Shown here: positions 1 through 9,231 of the stretch, in pieces
How positions within the stretch are numbered: position 1 is the stretch's first letter
Layout of the letters: each line of letters opens with the position of its first letter
Assembly: GCF_000760595.1 (NCBI RefSeq)
Contig: NZ_BBNM01000007.1
Span: 62,001-126,000, forward strand
Length of the DNA: 64,000 nt
Direction: 5' to 3'
DNA from: Acinetobacter soli
GTDB taxonomy: Bacteria; Pseudomonadota; Gammaproteobacteria; Pseudomonadales; Moraxellaceae
The notes under the pieces: model-generated
The model's database searches: none
Told to the model about the DNA's origin: nothing
The model's input: only the letters and a program-made list of their open reading frames with translations
Position numbers and translations under genes: made by a program

Positions 1-1
1 A

Positions 2-94
2 AAGAGTTTCAATACGGCCAATACTTATCTATTCATGACCTCAATCGTTTTACTGTTTCTAGTCTTTTATTTTTATGTGATTAGCCCCAAATAA
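2..94 (+). CDS. C-terminus of a membrane protein (partial, cut by window start)
   Basis: An open frame enters from the left edge in frame 2 and ends at TAA 92-94, directly before a terminator hairpin. The 30 visible residues contain a strongly hydrophobic stretch (FMTSIVLLFLVFYFYVI) followed by a short SPK tail. This is what the last transmembrane helix of an inner-membrane protein looks like. The family cannot be identified from so little sequence. The frame is supported by the hydrophobic run and by the terminator starting at the base after the stop codon. Confidence 0.55.
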   Translation, partial: KSFNTANTYLFMTSIVLLFLVFYFYVISPK

Positions 95-114
95 GCCACT
101 AATGTGGCTTTTTT
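95..114 (+). terminator. Rho-independent terminator after the partial membrane gene
   Basis: GCCAC (95-99), loop TAAT, GTGGC (104-108), then six T. It starts at the base after the TAA of the upstream frame. Confidence 0.75.
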
Positions 115-316
115 AATCTTTCATTACAACTAAAAATATTTTATTTTACCCACTCTTTACAGCATTGTGTTTCGCTTGAACAATATAAAACTAAATGTGT
201 AAAAAATTAATGGAACTATTGAAACTGTTCAGAAAGCCCTTATATTTAGAACCTGTAGCGTGCCTAAAAGTAAAAAGGCAAAATCAAACTGCTTTGTGGT
301 TTTTGTAAGGATTTTG

Positions 317-760
317 ATGTCAAAACAGCAACATGAAGAAAAAAGTATCGATTCAATGCGAGTCGATAAATGGTTATGGGCAGCTCGTTTCTTTAAAACA
401 CGTTCAATAGCAAAAGCTGCAATTGAAGGTGGCAAGGTTCATCATAACAATGAACGCGTAAAAGTTTCTAAAGATGTGCGTATCGGAATGGAGCTTACCA
501 TTCAGCAGGGAATCGAGCGTAAAACTGTTGTGGTTAAAGCACTATCGAGCATGCGTGGCCCTGCTCCAGTTGCACAACAGTTATACGAAGAAACGCCTGT
601 CAGTATTGCACGAAGAGAGTTGATTGCTTCGCAAAGAAAATTGCATAATTTAGCTCGACCAGATCATCGTCCATCCAAAAAAGATAGAAGACAAATCAAT
701 CGGTTCAAGCAAGATAATGATCAGCAGTTCGATCAATCATGGTCATACAATGATGAGTAA
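317..760 (+). CDS. hslR: S4-domain RNA-binding heat-shock protein (Hsp15/HslR family)
   Basis: This 147-residue basic protein belongs to the Hsp15 family. These proteins bind 50S subunits that still carry a nascent-chain tRNA and help recycle stalled ribosomes. The S4 RNA-binding fold is near the N-terminus (MRVDKWLWAARFFKTRS, then AIEGGKVHHN). The C-terminal third is rich in Arg, Lys and Gln, as in the family. The open frame extends upstream to 260, but ATG 317 is chosen because TAAGG lies six bases before it and the extra upstream residues do not look like an S4 protein. It sits between a terminator and the recA leader, so it is probably a single-gene unit. Confidence 0.88.
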   Translation: MSKQQHEEKSIDSMRVDKWLWAARFFKTRSIAKAAIEGGKVHHNNERVKVSKDVRIGMELTIQQGIERKTVVVKALSSMRGPAPVAQQLYEETPVSIARRELIASQRKLHNLARPDHRPSKKDRRQINRFKQDNDQQFDQSWSYNDE

Positions 761-846
761 ACTCATTTGCGTTTTGAGCGTCATAATGTGTCGTACTAGC
801 ACATTATCGACATAGAAGAGAAAGAGCAAATCTGTCACTATACATC

Positions 847-879
847 AGTGGAACGAGGTTGAAATTCAATACATCCACT
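847..879 (+). promoter_or_regulatory. Nested inverted repeats in the recA leader
   Basis: AGTGGA (847-852) pairs with TCCACT (874-879). Inside it, TTGAA (859-863) pairs with TTCAA (865-869). A further pair, TGTCG (789-793) and CGACA (808-812), lies upstream. No Escherichia-type LexA box (CTG-N10-CAG) is evident in 761-918. The element would fold in the recA 5' UTR about 40 nt before the start codon. Published work on Acinetobacter baumannii describes RNA-mediated cis regulation by the recA 5' UTR. That this is the same element is my inference. Confidence 0.45.
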
Positions 880-918
880 TTGAATGAAAGTGATATTACA
901 CAGTTTTGAGGTTGTGAG

Positions 919-1971
919 ATGGATGATAATAAAACTAAGGCATTACAAGCTGCCTTAAGCCAGATTGAAAAACAGTTTGGTAAAAACACAGTTATGCGCT
1001 TAGGCGACAATACCGTGCAAGCCGTTGAAGCTGTTTCTACAGGTTCGCTCACGCTTGATATTGCGCTTGGCATTGGAGGTTTACCGAAGGGTCGTATTGT
1101 TGAAATTTACGGTCCTGAATCCTCAGGTAAAACCACCATGACATTACAGGCAATTGCTCAATGTCAAAAATCTGGCGGTACATGTGCATTTATCGATGCA
1201 GAACATGCACTAGATCCTCAATACGCACGCAAGCTCGGTGTTGATATTGAAAATCTTTTGGTTTCCCAGCCAGACAATGGTGAACAAGCTCTAGAAATCG
1301 CGGATATGCTAGTTCGCTCGGGTGCGATTGATCTAATCGTGGTCGACTCGGTTGCCGCATTGACCCCAAAAGCTGAAATTGAAGGTGAAATGGGCGACTC
1401 ACATATGGGCTTGCAAGCCCGCTTGATGAGTCAAGCGCTACGTAAAATTACGGGTAATGCAAAACGCTCTAATTGCATGGTGATCTTCATTAACCAAATT
1501 CGTATGAAGATTGGTGTAATGTTTGGAAGCCCTGAAACCACAACGGGCGGTAATGCACTTAAATTCTATGCATCTGTTCGATTGGATATCCGTCGTATTG
1601 GCCAAGTAAAAGAAGGTGACGAAATCGTCGGTTCTGAAACTAAAGTAAAAGTGGTTAAGAACAAAATGGCCCCTCCTTTTCGCGAAGCTATTTTCCAGAT
1701 CCTGTACGGCAAAGGTGTTAACCAGTTAGGTGAACTTGTCGATCTCGCAGTTCAACAAAATATTGTTCAAAAAGCAGGTGCTTGGTATTCATATCAAGGC
1801 AACAAAATTGGACAAGGTAAAAATAACGTGATTCGTTATTTTGAGGAAAATCCAAGTATTTCGGCAGAAATTGAACGTGCTATTCGCGAACAATTGCTCA
1901 CCAAAAATACAGATCCAGCCGCTGCGCATGATGATGAGCCAGAAGAACAGCCAGACTTTATTGAAAGTTAA
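919..1971 (+). CDS. recA: RecA recombinase
   Basis: RecA forms ATP-dependent filaments on single-stranded DNA, drives homologous pairing and strand exchange, and acts as co-protease for SOS regulators. The 350-residue length is normal. Walker A is GPESSGKT at 65-72, and the tail is acidic ([13 protein letters not shown]), as expected for the autoregulatory C-terminus. The start has a purine-rich stretch (TTGAGGTTGTGAG) upstream. Acinetobacter lacks a canonical LexA, and none is seen here. The leader holds inverted repeats instead. A terminator follows 16 bases after the stop codon, and recX begins two bases after its T-tract. Confidence 0.99.
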   Translation: MDDNKTKALQAALSQIEKQFGKNTVMRLGDNTVQAVEAVSTGSLTLDIALGIGGLPKGRIVEIYGPESSGKTTMTLQAIAQCQKSGGTCAFIDAEHALDPQYARKLGVDIENLLVSQPDNGEQALEIADMLVRSGAIDLIVVDSVAALTPKAEIEGEMGDSHMGLQARLMSQALRKITGNAKRSNCMVIFINQIRMKIGVMFGSPETTTGGNALKFYASVRLDIRRIGQVKEGDEIVGSETKVKVVKNKMAPPFREAIFQILYGKGVNQLGELVDLAVQQNIVQKAGAWYSYQGNKIGQGKNNVIRYFEENPSISAEIERAIREQLLTKNTDPAAAHDDEPEEQPDFIES

Positions 1972-1987
1972 GCCACCACACTATCAA

Positions 1988-2008
1988 ACGCCCTCTGGGG
2001 CGTTTTTT
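1988..2008 (+). terminator. recA terminator / recA-recX attenuator
   Basis: ACGCCC (1988-1993), loop TCTG, GGGCGT (1998-2003) and a run of six T. The recX start codon lies immediately behind it at 2010, so recX transcription probably depends on read-through, as described for recA-recX in Escherichia coli. Confidence 0.85.
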
Positions 2009-2009
2009 C

Positions 2010-2501
2010 ATGAGTTTGAATATGTATTTCCAAAAAAAGAAACCCAATAATCCCACCCTAACAGGCACTCGCCTTCGCTCTTTAGCATTTGCACTTCTAA
2101 CGCGAAAAGAATACAGCAAAGCTGAATTAATTGAGAAACTCAATCTGTACGCGCTTGATCAAGCCGAAGTCATACAATTGGTAGAGGAGTTATCAGATCA
2201 GAACTATCAAAGTGATCAGCGTGTTGCAGAAATGGTTCTGGCCAGTCAAATGCGCAAAGGTAAAGGTCCTAATCAAATTAAACACGCTTTAAAGAAGAAA
2301 GCGCTTGATCGTGAATTAATTAATGACGAATTCAATGATATCGACTGGTTTGAACAGGCATATCAATTAAAAAGAAAGAAGTTTGGTGATACTGTGGAGA
2401 AAGATCCTAAACAAAAAGCAAAGCAAATTCGGTTCTTACAATATAGAGGTTTTGATATGGATATTATTTTGAAAGCGATAAATTACACAGCAGAAGATTA
2501 G
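2010..2501 (+). CDS. recX: Regulatory protein RecX
   Basis: RecX binds the RecA filament and limits its growth. The 163-residue protein shows the family pattern of helical repeats: an N-terminal LRSLAFALLTRKEYSKAEL segment, then LVEELSDQNYQSDQRVAEMVLASQMRKGKGPNQI, a RecX hallmark, and a C-terminal KQIRFLQYRGFDMDII. Two starts are possible, ATG 2010 and ATG 2022. Neither has a good ribosome-binding site, because the preceding bases are the recA terminator stem and T-tract. Expression is therefore expected to be low and tied to recA read-through. The stop codon abuts the 3' end of the oppositely oriented SRP RNA. Confidence 0.93.
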   Translation: MSLNMYFQKKKPNNPTLTGTRLRSLAFALLTRKEYSKAELIEKLNLYALDQAEVIQLVEELSDQNYQSDQRVAEMVLASQMRKGKGPNQIKHALKKKALDRELINDEFNDIDWFEQAYQLKRKKFGDTVEKDPKQKAKQIRFLQYRGFDMDIILKAINYTAED

Positions 2502-2502
2502 A

Positions 2503-2620
<118 letters not shown>

Positions 2621-2630
2621 GCAAGAACAG

Positions 2631-2658
2631 AGTATAGAGATTTTTATAAGCCTTGCAA
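2631..2658 (-). promoter_or_regulatory. Sigma-70 promoter of the SRP RNA gene
   Basis: Read on the minus strand: -35 TTGCAA (2658-2653), 16-bp spacer, -10 TATACT (2636-2631). The predicted start is near 2624, which fits the 5' end of the RNA helix. Confidence 0.7.
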
Positions 2659-2915
2659 GTACTAATTAAGGTTTTAAGTCAAAATCAGTTTCAAGTGGTG
2701 AATTCATCATCAGCTCATTCATTTTAAAGGCAAAATTTAAACCAATTGAATCGTTTCATACTTTCACTTATTAAAATGCTACAAGTTTGTAAGTACATCT
2801 TGCATTTCTATATACCAATGCTTTAATGACTACATGAAATGACAACAGTATTTAAGATGACTCTGCTCGTCTTATGCATAGCGCATTTTTCTAAGTTTTT
2901 AAATGGAATTCTCTT

Positions 2916-3761
2916 ATGCTCAACAAGCATTTGCTTTTTACAGCCGTTCTTCTTTCTATTGGCGCACAAACATATGCAAATATTCCCATTGAATCGCGCG
3001 GTCTGAGTCAAAACACTGGTAGTTCTTTATCTGGTACATCTCCTGCTGCACCCATCAATATTAACTGGGAGCTCATGCAAAAAAACCAGCAGCTTGAAAA
3101 CGAGATTCGTAGCTTACGCGGTAAATTAGAAGAACAAGACAACGAAATTGAAAAACTAAAGAATGACTTACAAAATCGCTATACCGATCTTGATCAACGA
3201 CTGGAGTTATTGAATCAGAAACTTGATCCTGATAGCAGTGCTGCTGATCCAGATGCGCAGTCGAATACAGCACCTCCTGCCAATTCCCCAACAAACACAG
3301 CATCCCCTACAAATACCACCATTGCGCTTTCAGATGCCTCAAATTCAGCTGCAGCTGGCAATAACACCACACCTACTACTAATCAACAAGATCCAGTAGA
3401 ACTTGAAAAAGCCGCTTACACAGTTGCTTTAGATGCCTATAAACAAGGCGGTGCAAAAAAAGCGATTGCACCCATGCAAAATTTTATCAAGAATCACCCC
3501 AATAGCATCTATACAGGGAATGCCTATTTCTGGTTAGCAGAATTTAACTTGGCTACAGATCCGGTGAACTATTCAGAAGCTAAAAAGAATTATGATATTG
3601 TCGTAAAACGCTATCCAACCTCAAGCAAGGCGCCACGTTCACTTTACCAGCTGTATAGTATCGCCAAAGATGTTGAACACAACACGACAGCAGCCAACCA
3701 ACTAAAGGCTAAGCTATTAAAAACCTATCCTCAAGCCGAAGAAGTAAAATACTTCAAATAG
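2916..3761 (+). CDS. cpoB: Cell-division coordinator CpoB / Tol-Pal associated YbgF
   Basis: This periplasmic protein coordinates peptidoglycan synthesis (PBP1B) with Tol-Pal driven outer-membrane constriction. The 281 residues show a signal peptide ending near residue 21 (GAQTYA), a coiled coil at about 50-100 (QQLENEIRSLRGKLEEQDNE) and a Thr/Asn/Pro/Ala-rich linker at about 105-160. C-terminal TPRs start at about 163 (AYTVALDAYKQGGAKKAIAP, then GNAYFWLAEFNLA). This is the standard YbgF layout. In many gammaproteobacteria the gene follows pal. Here it stands alone and converges on lpxA with a shared terminator, so its role is inferred from domain order rather than neighbours. Confidence 0.9.
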   Translation: MLNKHLLFTAVLLSIGAQTYANIPIESRGLSQNTGSSLSGTSPAAPININWELMQKNQQLENEIRSLRGKLEEQDNEIEKLKNDLQNRYTDLDQRLELLNQKLDPDSSAADPDAQSNTAPPANSPTNTASPTNTTIALSDASNSAAAGNNTTPTTNQQDPVELEKAAYTVALDAYKQGGAKKAIAPMQNFIKNHPNSIYTGNAYFWLAEFNLATDPVNYSEAKKNYDIVVKRYPTSSKAPRSLYQLYSIAKDVEHNTTAANQLKAKLLKTYPQAEEVKYFK

Positions 3762-3764
3762 GCC

Positions 3765-3795
3765 AAAAAAAAGACACTTGATAGTGTCTTTTTTT
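3765..3795. terminator. Bidirectional terminator between cpoB and lpxA
   Basis: AAGACACT (3771-3778), loop TGAT, AGTGTCTT (3783-3790), flanked by A and T runs on both sides, so it can serve cpoB on the plus strand and the lpxA operon on the minus strand. Confidence 0.88.
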
Positions 3796-3804
3796 ATTAA
3801 CGAC

Positions 3805-4593
3805 TTAACGCACAATACCACGCTTTGAAGAAGTTACTGAGTCGATTAAAAGTTCAACTTCAGGCGTTTCGGGTAAGATATCGGTACGAATTTTTTCAAT
3901 GGCCTGCTCAGTGGTCAATCCTGACTTATAAATCAGCTTGTAAGCTTCACGTAAAGATTGAATCACATGCTTTGACCAGCCTTTGCGACGCATACCTTCA
4001 ACATTCATACCGAATGCATGTGCTGGATTTCCAGAGACCATAACATAAGCTGGAACATCCTTTAAAATTAAAGATGCACCACCTACCATGCTATACGAGT
4101 CAATCTTACAGAACTGGTGAATACCTGAGTTTCCACCCACAACCACATGGCTGCCAATTTGCACATGACCTGCAACGCCCACGTTATTTGCGAAGATATT
4201 ATGATCACCAATTTGGCAATCATGGGCAATATGCGTATTCACCATCAACAGGTTGTGGCTACCAATTTTGGTTAAGCTATTGTCCTGTACTGTACCGCGG
4301 TGCAGACTAGAATGCTCACGAATCAGGTTATGATCGCCGATTTCCAACCATGTCTCTTCACCTTGATATTTAAGGTCTTGACACACTTCACCGACGCTTG
4401 CAAACTGAAAAATTTCATTATGCTCACCAATTCGGGTGAAACCACCAACAACGACATGCGAATGAAGTTTTGTTCCAGCCCCAATCGTGACGTTGGGACC
4501 AATTACACAATACGGCCCAATTTGAGCATCTGCTGCAATTACAGCAGATGGATCAATAATAGCGGTAGAATGAATTAGGTCGTTATTGCTCAT
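3805..4593 (-). CDS. lpxA: Acyl-ACP--UDP-N-acetylglucosamine O-acyltransferase
   Basis: LpxA performs the first step of lipid A synthesis, moving an acyl chain from acyl carrier protein to the 3-OH of UDP-GlcNAc in the cytosol. The 262-residue length matches the family. The N-terminal two thirds is a left-handed beta helix of hexapeptide repeats (for example [14 protein letters not shown]). The catalytic His lies in HIAHDCQIG, and [10 protein letters not shown] is conserved. The C-terminus is helical. Its ATG overlaps the fabZ stop codon by four bases (ATGA), indicating translational coupling. It is the last gene of the operon; lpxB does not follow, unlike in Pseudomonas and Escherichia. Confidence 0.98.
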   Translation of the reverse strand: MSNNDLIHSTAIIDPSAVIAADAQIGPYCVIGPNVTIGAGTKLHSHVVVGGFTRIGEHNEIFQFASVGEVCQDLKYQGEETWLEIGDHNLIREHSSLHRGTVQDNSLTKIGSHNLLMVNTHIAHDCQIGDHNIFANNVGVAGHVQIGSHVVVGGNSGIHQFCKIDSYSMVGGASLILKDVPAYVMVSGNPAHAFGMNVEGMRRKGWSKHVIQSLREAYKLIYKSGLTTEQAIEKIRTDILPETPEVELLIDSVTSSKRGIVR

Positions 4594-5078
4594 GCCTGCT
4601 CTGTTCTTAAATGTGAAACTATAATTTCAGCGGTTGTTGCGACTTTACCATCAACTGTCGCAATACAATTGTACTTGTAAATACCACGCTTTTGCATCAC
4701 AAGCTCAGCTTTTAACACCAGCTGGTCACCTGCAACCACTTGCTTTTTAAAACGTACTTTCTCTGCGCCTGCAAACAGAAACAAAGAACCCGGCTTTGGT
4801 GTTTCATTATTCATAATGAAACCCAAAATACCTGCTACCTGTGCCAGTGCTTCGACAATCAAAACACCAGGCATAATTGGATAGTTTGGAAAATGGCCTT
4901 GAAAAAACTCTTCGTTAATCGAAACGTTTTTATAACCTACAATATTATTTTCACCGACTTCAGTTACACGGTCGACCAAAAGAAATGGATAGCGGTGCGG
5001 TAAGTATTCACGAATTTTTTGAATGTCCATTGGCAATTCAGGGATCGTAAACGCAGGAGTGTTTGACTCAGTCATCAT
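4590..5078 (-). CDS. fabZ: 3-hydroxyacyl-ACP dehydratase FabZ
   Basis: FabZ dehydrates 3-hydroxyacyl-ACP in fatty-acid elongation and competes with LpxA/LpxD for 3-hydroxyacyl-ACP, so its presence between them balances phospholipid and lipid A supply. The hot-dog fold is recognised by [14 protein letters not shown], the catalytic His 62 in [11 protein letters not shown] and the catalytic Glu 76 in LIVEALAQ. There are two adjacent ATG codons at the start (5078 and 5075), and either is possible. It lies three bases after lpxD and overlaps lpxA by four. Confidence 0.98.
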   Translation of the reverse strand: MMTESNTPAFTIPELPMDIQKIREYLPHRYPFLLVDRVTEVGENNIVGYKNVSINEEFFQGHFPNYPIMPGVLIVEALAQVAGILGFIMNNETPKPGSLFLFAGAEKVRFKKQVVAGDQLVLKAELVMQKRGIYKYNCIATVDGKVATTAEIIVSHLRTEQA

Positions 5079-5081
5079 ATT

Positions 5082-6152
5082 CTATTTACGCAATTTAAAA
5101 GTTGATTCAAGAGACTCAATTTGAGCTTGTATATGATCGAGTCGTTTCATGACTTGGGTCAATGGCACATCTGCTAATTGTCTAAAGCGAACAATTGTAC
5201 GTTTCCAATGATGATTGTCCAAAAGACCTGTACCTGAAGAATAAGTTCCGGCTTCAGAAATACTTTTTGTGACCATTGACATTCCTGTTAACGTCACATT
5301 ATCTGCAATGTTGATGTGACCCACCACACCACAGGCACCCGCAAGGATACAGTTTTTGCCAATTGTGGTACTGCCTGCAATCCCGCAATTGGCTGCAATT
5401 GCAGTATTCGCACCGATATGCACGTTATGAGCGATTTGCACAAGATTATCAATAATCACGCCATCTTCAATAATAGTGTCATCAAGTGCCCCACGATCGA
5501 TACAGCAATTTGAACCAATACGCACGTCATTACCGATTCGAACTTTGCCTAATTGCACAATACGATGCCATCGGCCCTGATATGGCGCAAAACCAAATCC
5601 TTCCCCGCCGATCACGGTATTGGCATGGATACGTACACGATCCAAAATTGTGGTGCCTTCAAGCAAAGAAACATGTGAATCGATCATACAATTATGACCA
5701 ACAGATACATTATCTGCCAACACAGTATGAGAAAGAATAACGGTATTTTCACCAATCTTGCAGTCTTCACCAATGACTACATAATGGCCGATATAAACAT
5801 TTTCAGGAACAACGACTGATGGATGTATTTGGGCCGTCGCTTCAATTCCAGTTTGCGTATGCTTTTTTTCAAAAACATGCGTCAATTTAGCAAATGCCAG
5901 ATAGGGATTATCCACAACAATAAAATTCTGATGCTGTGTCAGCTTTTCTTTCAACTCTTGCTGAACAATGAGTGCACCGGCCTGTGTGGAAATTGCAGCA
6001 TCAAGATACTTTTCTCCATTCACAAAGGCAATGTGTTGGTTATCGGCATGCTCAAGGCTTGCCAAACCCGACAATTTCAGTGCTGCATCACCAAAAAGCT
6101 CACCTTGTACAAGATGAGCCAATGTTTCTAAAGAATATTGATGAACTTTCAT
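5082..6152 (-). CDS. lpxD: UDP-3-O-(3-hydroxyacyl)glucosamine N-acyltransferase
   Basis: LpxD adds the second 3-hydroxyacyl chain, on the 2-amino group, in lipid A synthesis. The 356 residues comprise an N-terminal uridine-binding domain (to about 100), a long hexapeptide beta helix (for example [20 protein letters not shown]) and a C-terminal helical extension ([15 protein letters not shown]). The catalytic His is in [10 protein letters not shown] at about residue 240. It follows skp by three bases and precedes fabZ by three, inside the envelope operon. Confidence 0.98.
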   Translation of the reverse strand: MKVHQYSLETLAHLVQGELFGDAALKLSGLASLEHADNQHIAFVNGEKYLDAAISTQAGALIVQQELKEKLTQHQNFIVVDNPYLAFAKLTHVFEKKHTQTGIEATAQIHPSVVVPENVYIGHYVVIGEDCKIGENTVILSHTVLADNVSVGHNCMIDSHVSLLEGTTILDRVRIHANTVIGGEGFGFAPYQGRWHRIVQLGKVRIGNDVRIGSNCCIDRGALDDTIIEDGVIIDNLVQIAHNVHIGANTAIAANCGIAGSTTIGKNCILAGACGVVGHINIADNVTLTGMSMVTKSISEAGTYSSGTGLLDNHHWKRTIVRFRQLADVPLTQVMKRLDHIQAQIESLESTFKLRK

Positions 6153-6155
6153 GGA

Positions 6156-6656
6156 TTATTTAATTGCATTCACTTTTTGAATCATCTTGTCAGTTAAATC
6201 ATCTTTTGTATCCGATGCGATCACTGCATTTTTATTCAATACATAATCCAGATTATTCTCTTTTCTGAGTTGCTCAGCCGCTTGTTTAACACGTGCTTCA
6301 AAGGTGTTGTTCATATTCTGCAACCCACCCTGAACTTTGGTCTGCAAGCTTTGCTGGGTTGAATTAAACTCACTTAATTTGGCTTGATACTGTTGATTCA
6401 GCTTTTGAATATCAGCTTCTTTCATACTCCGCCCTTCAGTTTCAGCTTTTTGGCGAAGCGCATCAAGCTCTTTACCCAACTGTTCTAAACGCGTTGTACT
6501 TGGCTTTACCGACTGGTTCAAATTTGCATTTTGCTGTTTTAGATAGGTGCTGTTATCGACTACGCGAGCCAGATCAACCACTCCAATACCAGCAGCATGT
6601 GTAAGACCCGATGATGCAATACCGAGAACCAGTAAAATTTTGTTCATTTTATTCAT
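6156..6656 (-). CDS. skp: Periplasmic chaperone Skp/OmpH
   Basis: Skp is a periplasmic holdase trimer that keeps unfolded outer-membrane proteins soluble on the way to the BAM complex. The 166 residues contain a signal peptide (cleavage near GLTHA-AG, residue 22) and a long charged coiled coil from about 60 to 130 (LEQLGKELDALRQKAETEGR). The C-terminal segment returns to the body (NLDYVLNKNAVIASDTKDDLT). It sits directly after bamA, the conserved arrangement. ATG 6656 or the ATG at 6647 could be used; both retain the signal peptide. Confidence 0.95.
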   Translation of the reverse strand: MNKMNKILLVLGIASSGLTHAAGIGVVDLARVVDNSTYLKQQNANLNQSVKPSTTRLEQLGKELDALRQKAETEGRSMKEADIQKLNQQYQAKLSEFNSTQQSLQTKVQGGLQNMNNTFEARVKQAAEQLRKENNLDYVLNKNAVIASDTKDDLTDKMIQKVNAIK

Positions 6657-6704
6657 AACTGTTCCTTAATCAGGAAAACATACAGATCAAAAGTGAACCG
6701 TACT

Positions 6705-9191
6705 TTAGAAAGTACGGCCAATTTCAAATTGGATCGATTGTGTATCGTCACCATCTTTTTTGTTAAGTGGGTATGCATAACTCAAAGATAATGGACCAAT
6801 CATCGTAATCCACGTAAAGCCTACACCCACACTATATCTGAGGTTACCCAGATCGAAGCCGTAGTTATCTTCACAATACTTCTTCGCATCTACACCATTA
6901 ATCGAATATTTCCCAGATGGAAGATCACATTTGGTGTCAAAAACTTGACCGCCTTCAGCAAAGATCACTGGTCTGAACTGACGCGCCCAGTCACCTTTAA
7001 ACGGTACAGGGAGTGCAAGCTCTGTACCAAACTGCACCAGTGCATTACCACCGACTGCTTCCCAATCAGGATCAGTCTTACCAGATTCTTGATAAACAAC
7101 ACCCGGATAACGCGGACCTAATGTGCTACTTTCGAAACCACGTACCGAACCGTAACCACCAGCAAAGAAGTTTTTATAGAATGGTAAATCATTGCCATAA
7201 CCAAGTTTACCGTAGCCTCTGAGTACAAAGTCTTTTCCTAGTGGGAAATAGGCTTGCGTATCGTATGATAACTTCTGGTAATCGACGTCACTACCCGGCA
7301 AACCTACTTCAAGGTTAACACGATGTGACGTACCTGAGGTTGGTAAAATCGGACGATTCAGCGTGTTGTATGACCATCCTAAGTTGAGGATATAAGTGAG
7401 ATAGTCACCCTCAAATTGAGAGTCATAAGTAACCGTCGATCCTGCAGGACACGTAAAGTTATTCGCTTCGGTCAGATCAACAGTACAATATGTCGATGTA
7501 CCTGTCGTTTTTCCGCCATTCGCCAATAAGTAATCACGTACATAAGTAGAGACATACGGGCCAGTTTTTACTTTAGTCGAATCGATACCCAAAGATGCAC
7601 TTAAGCTTTGATTTTCATCAATTGGATAACCAAATGACAAACTGCCACCAAAACTATCCGTGACATAGTTATTAACAGTGTATTCGTCGTTGAGTTTGGT
7701 TTTACGGTAGTAAAGGTTGTAACCACGACTTACACCATCAATGGTAAAGTAAGGGTCTGTAACACTTAAGTTGTAATAGTCTTGTGTTTGCGAACGAGTC
7801 AAGTCAAGTGCAAAACGATTCCCCGTACCGAGCAAGTTGGTTTGACTTAAACCTGCTTGGAAGGTAATACCTGCACTTTGAGAATAACCTACAGCCAAGG
7901 TTGTAGAACCTGAATGCTGCTCTTCTACATTGACATTAAGATCAACTTCATCTGGTGAGTTTGGTACACGAACTGGCTTGATATCAACTGTTTTGAAGAA
8001 GCCTGTACGCTCCAGACGCACTTTTGAAAGGTCAATTTTTTCGTTACTTGCAAGTGCGCCTTCCATCTGACGCATTTCGCGGCGCAATACATCATCAGCG
8101 GTTTTGGTATTCCCCGTAATATTGATACGACGAACTTTAACCTGCTGACCCGGGTTGATATAGTAATTAAGATCAACTACACCGGTTTCATTATTGATTT
8201 GCGGAACAACATTCACTTCTGCAAAGTAATAACCAGCATTACCGTATTTACGCAAAAGCAATTGTTTAACAGCATTTACTTTCTCTTGCGAGTAAGTATC
8301 ACCATCTTTATAGATTTTGAGAGCTTCTAACTCTTGTGGCTGATAAAGCGCATCGCCAAGAAACTTGGTTTGACCAAATTTAAATTGACTGCCTTCGGTA
8401 ACTGATACTTCAACAAAGATTTTTTTCTTGTCTTCGCTGATATTTAACTGAGAGTTATTAATATTGAAATTAATATACCCTTTGTTTAAATAAAGCGCGC
8501 GCAGTGATTCAAGACTTGCCGCCATTTTCTCACGTGCATAACGATCATTACGCGTAACAATTGAAGACCAGCCGCTCTCTTTAATGGCAAAGGCTTGCTT
8601 GATATCACTGTCACTAAATACAGTATTACCAATCAGATTGATTTCGACAACTTTAGCAGGCTTTCCTTCATAGAAATCCAGCTTTAAAGCAACACGGTTA
8701 TTTGGCTGCGCGATGGTCTCAACTTTGATGTCTGCATCATAGCGACCTTGCTGCGCATATTGCTGCTCAAGTTCCGTTTCAATGGTCTGTAGTGCTGAGC
8801 TTTTAAGCACATCACCTTCAACCACACCCATTTTTTTCAGACCTTCAGTCAAGGCCTCTTTAGGAATAAGCTTATTGCCTTTAAATTCAATTTTAGAGAT
8901 GACTGGCCGTTCAACCACTCTAAAGGTGAGGACATCGTTTTGCTTATAGGTTTTGATGTCATCGAAAAGACCCGTTGCATACAATGTACGAATGGCATCG
9001 GCAATCGTAGGATCATCAACACGATCCCCACTGTTAATCGGTAACATATTGTAAACATTTGAAGGTGTAAGACGGACTAAGCCTTCTATTTTTACTTCGC
9101 GTGCAATGAAACCATTTGCTGCATATGCTTGTTGTACCGCTGCCATAGCACTAACAAGTGCCAAAGGCATTAATAAATGTGTGTGCCGCAT
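6705..9191 (-). CDS. bamA: Outer-membrane protein assembly factor BamA
   Basis: BamA is the essential Omp85 insertase of the outer membrane. The 828-residue protein has a signal peptide (cleavage after QQAYA), five POTRA domains over about residues 27-430 (the first begins IAREVKIEGLVRLTPSNVYN) and a 16-stranded barrel. The loop-6 motif is VRGFES, and the last residues are FEIGRTF with the C-terminal Phe of the beta signal. Two barrel segments carry extra Cys residues (TSTYCTVDLTEANNFTCPAG and KCDLPSGK...YCEDN), probably surface loops with disulfides. It lies 41 bp after rseP and is followed by skp. Confidence 0.98.
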   Translation of the reverse strand: MRHTHLLMPLALVSAMAAVQQAYAANGFIAREVKIEGLVRLTPSNVYNMLPINSGDRVDDPTIADAIRTLYATGLFDDIKTYKQNDVLTFRVVERPVISKIEFKGNKLIPKEALTEGLKKMGVVEGDVLKSSALQTIETELEQQYAQQGRYDADIKVETIAQPNNRVALKLDFYEGKPAKVVEINLIGNTVFSDSDIKQAFAIKESGWSSIVTRNDRYAREKMAASLESLRALYLNKGYINFNINNSQLNISEDKKKIFVEVSVTEGSQFKFGQTKFLGDALYQPQELEALKIYKDGDTYSQEKVNAVKQLLLRKYGNAGYYFAEVNVVPQINNETGVVDLNYYINPGQQVKVRRINITGNTKTADDVLRREMRQMEGALASNEKIDLSKVRLERTGFFKTVDIKPVRVPNSPDEVDLNVNVEEQHSGSTTLAVGYSQSAGITFQAGLSQTNLLGTGNRFALDLTRSQTQDYYNLSVTDPYFTIDGVSRGYNLYYRKTKLNDEYTVNNYVTDSFGGSLSFGYPIDENQSLSASLGIDSTKVKTGPYVSTYVRDYLLANGGKTTGTSTYCTVDLTEANNFTCPAGSTVTYDSQFEGDYLTYILNLGWSYNTLNRPILPTSGTSHRVNLEVGLPGSDVDYQKLSYDTQAYFPLGKDFVLRGYGKLGYGNDLPFYKNFFAGGYGSVRGFESSTLGPRYPGVVYQESGKTDPDWEAVGGNALVQFGTELALPVPFKGDWARQFRPVIFAEGGQVFDTKCDLPSGKYSINGVDAKKYCEDNYGFDLGNLRYSVGVGFTWITMIGPLSLSYAYPLNKKDGDDTQSIQFEIGRTF

Positions 9192-9231
9192 GCCAGTTTT
9201 TTCCAGTAAGTTAATTTTTCCATATCAGCGT

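Noticed and set aside
260..316. Longer hslR N-terminus
   Set aside because: The added residues are not S4-like, and a good ribosome-binding site precedes ATG 317.
229..435. Minus-strand frame across the hslR start
   Set aside because: It is antisense to hslR, with no ribosome-binding site and no recognisable features.
761..918. Escherichia-type LexA operator before recA
   Set aside because: No CTG-N10-CAG was found, in line with the absence of LexA in Acinetobacter.
1841..2050. Frame overlapping the recA 3' end and terminator
   Set aside because: It is a shadow of recA running through the terminator.
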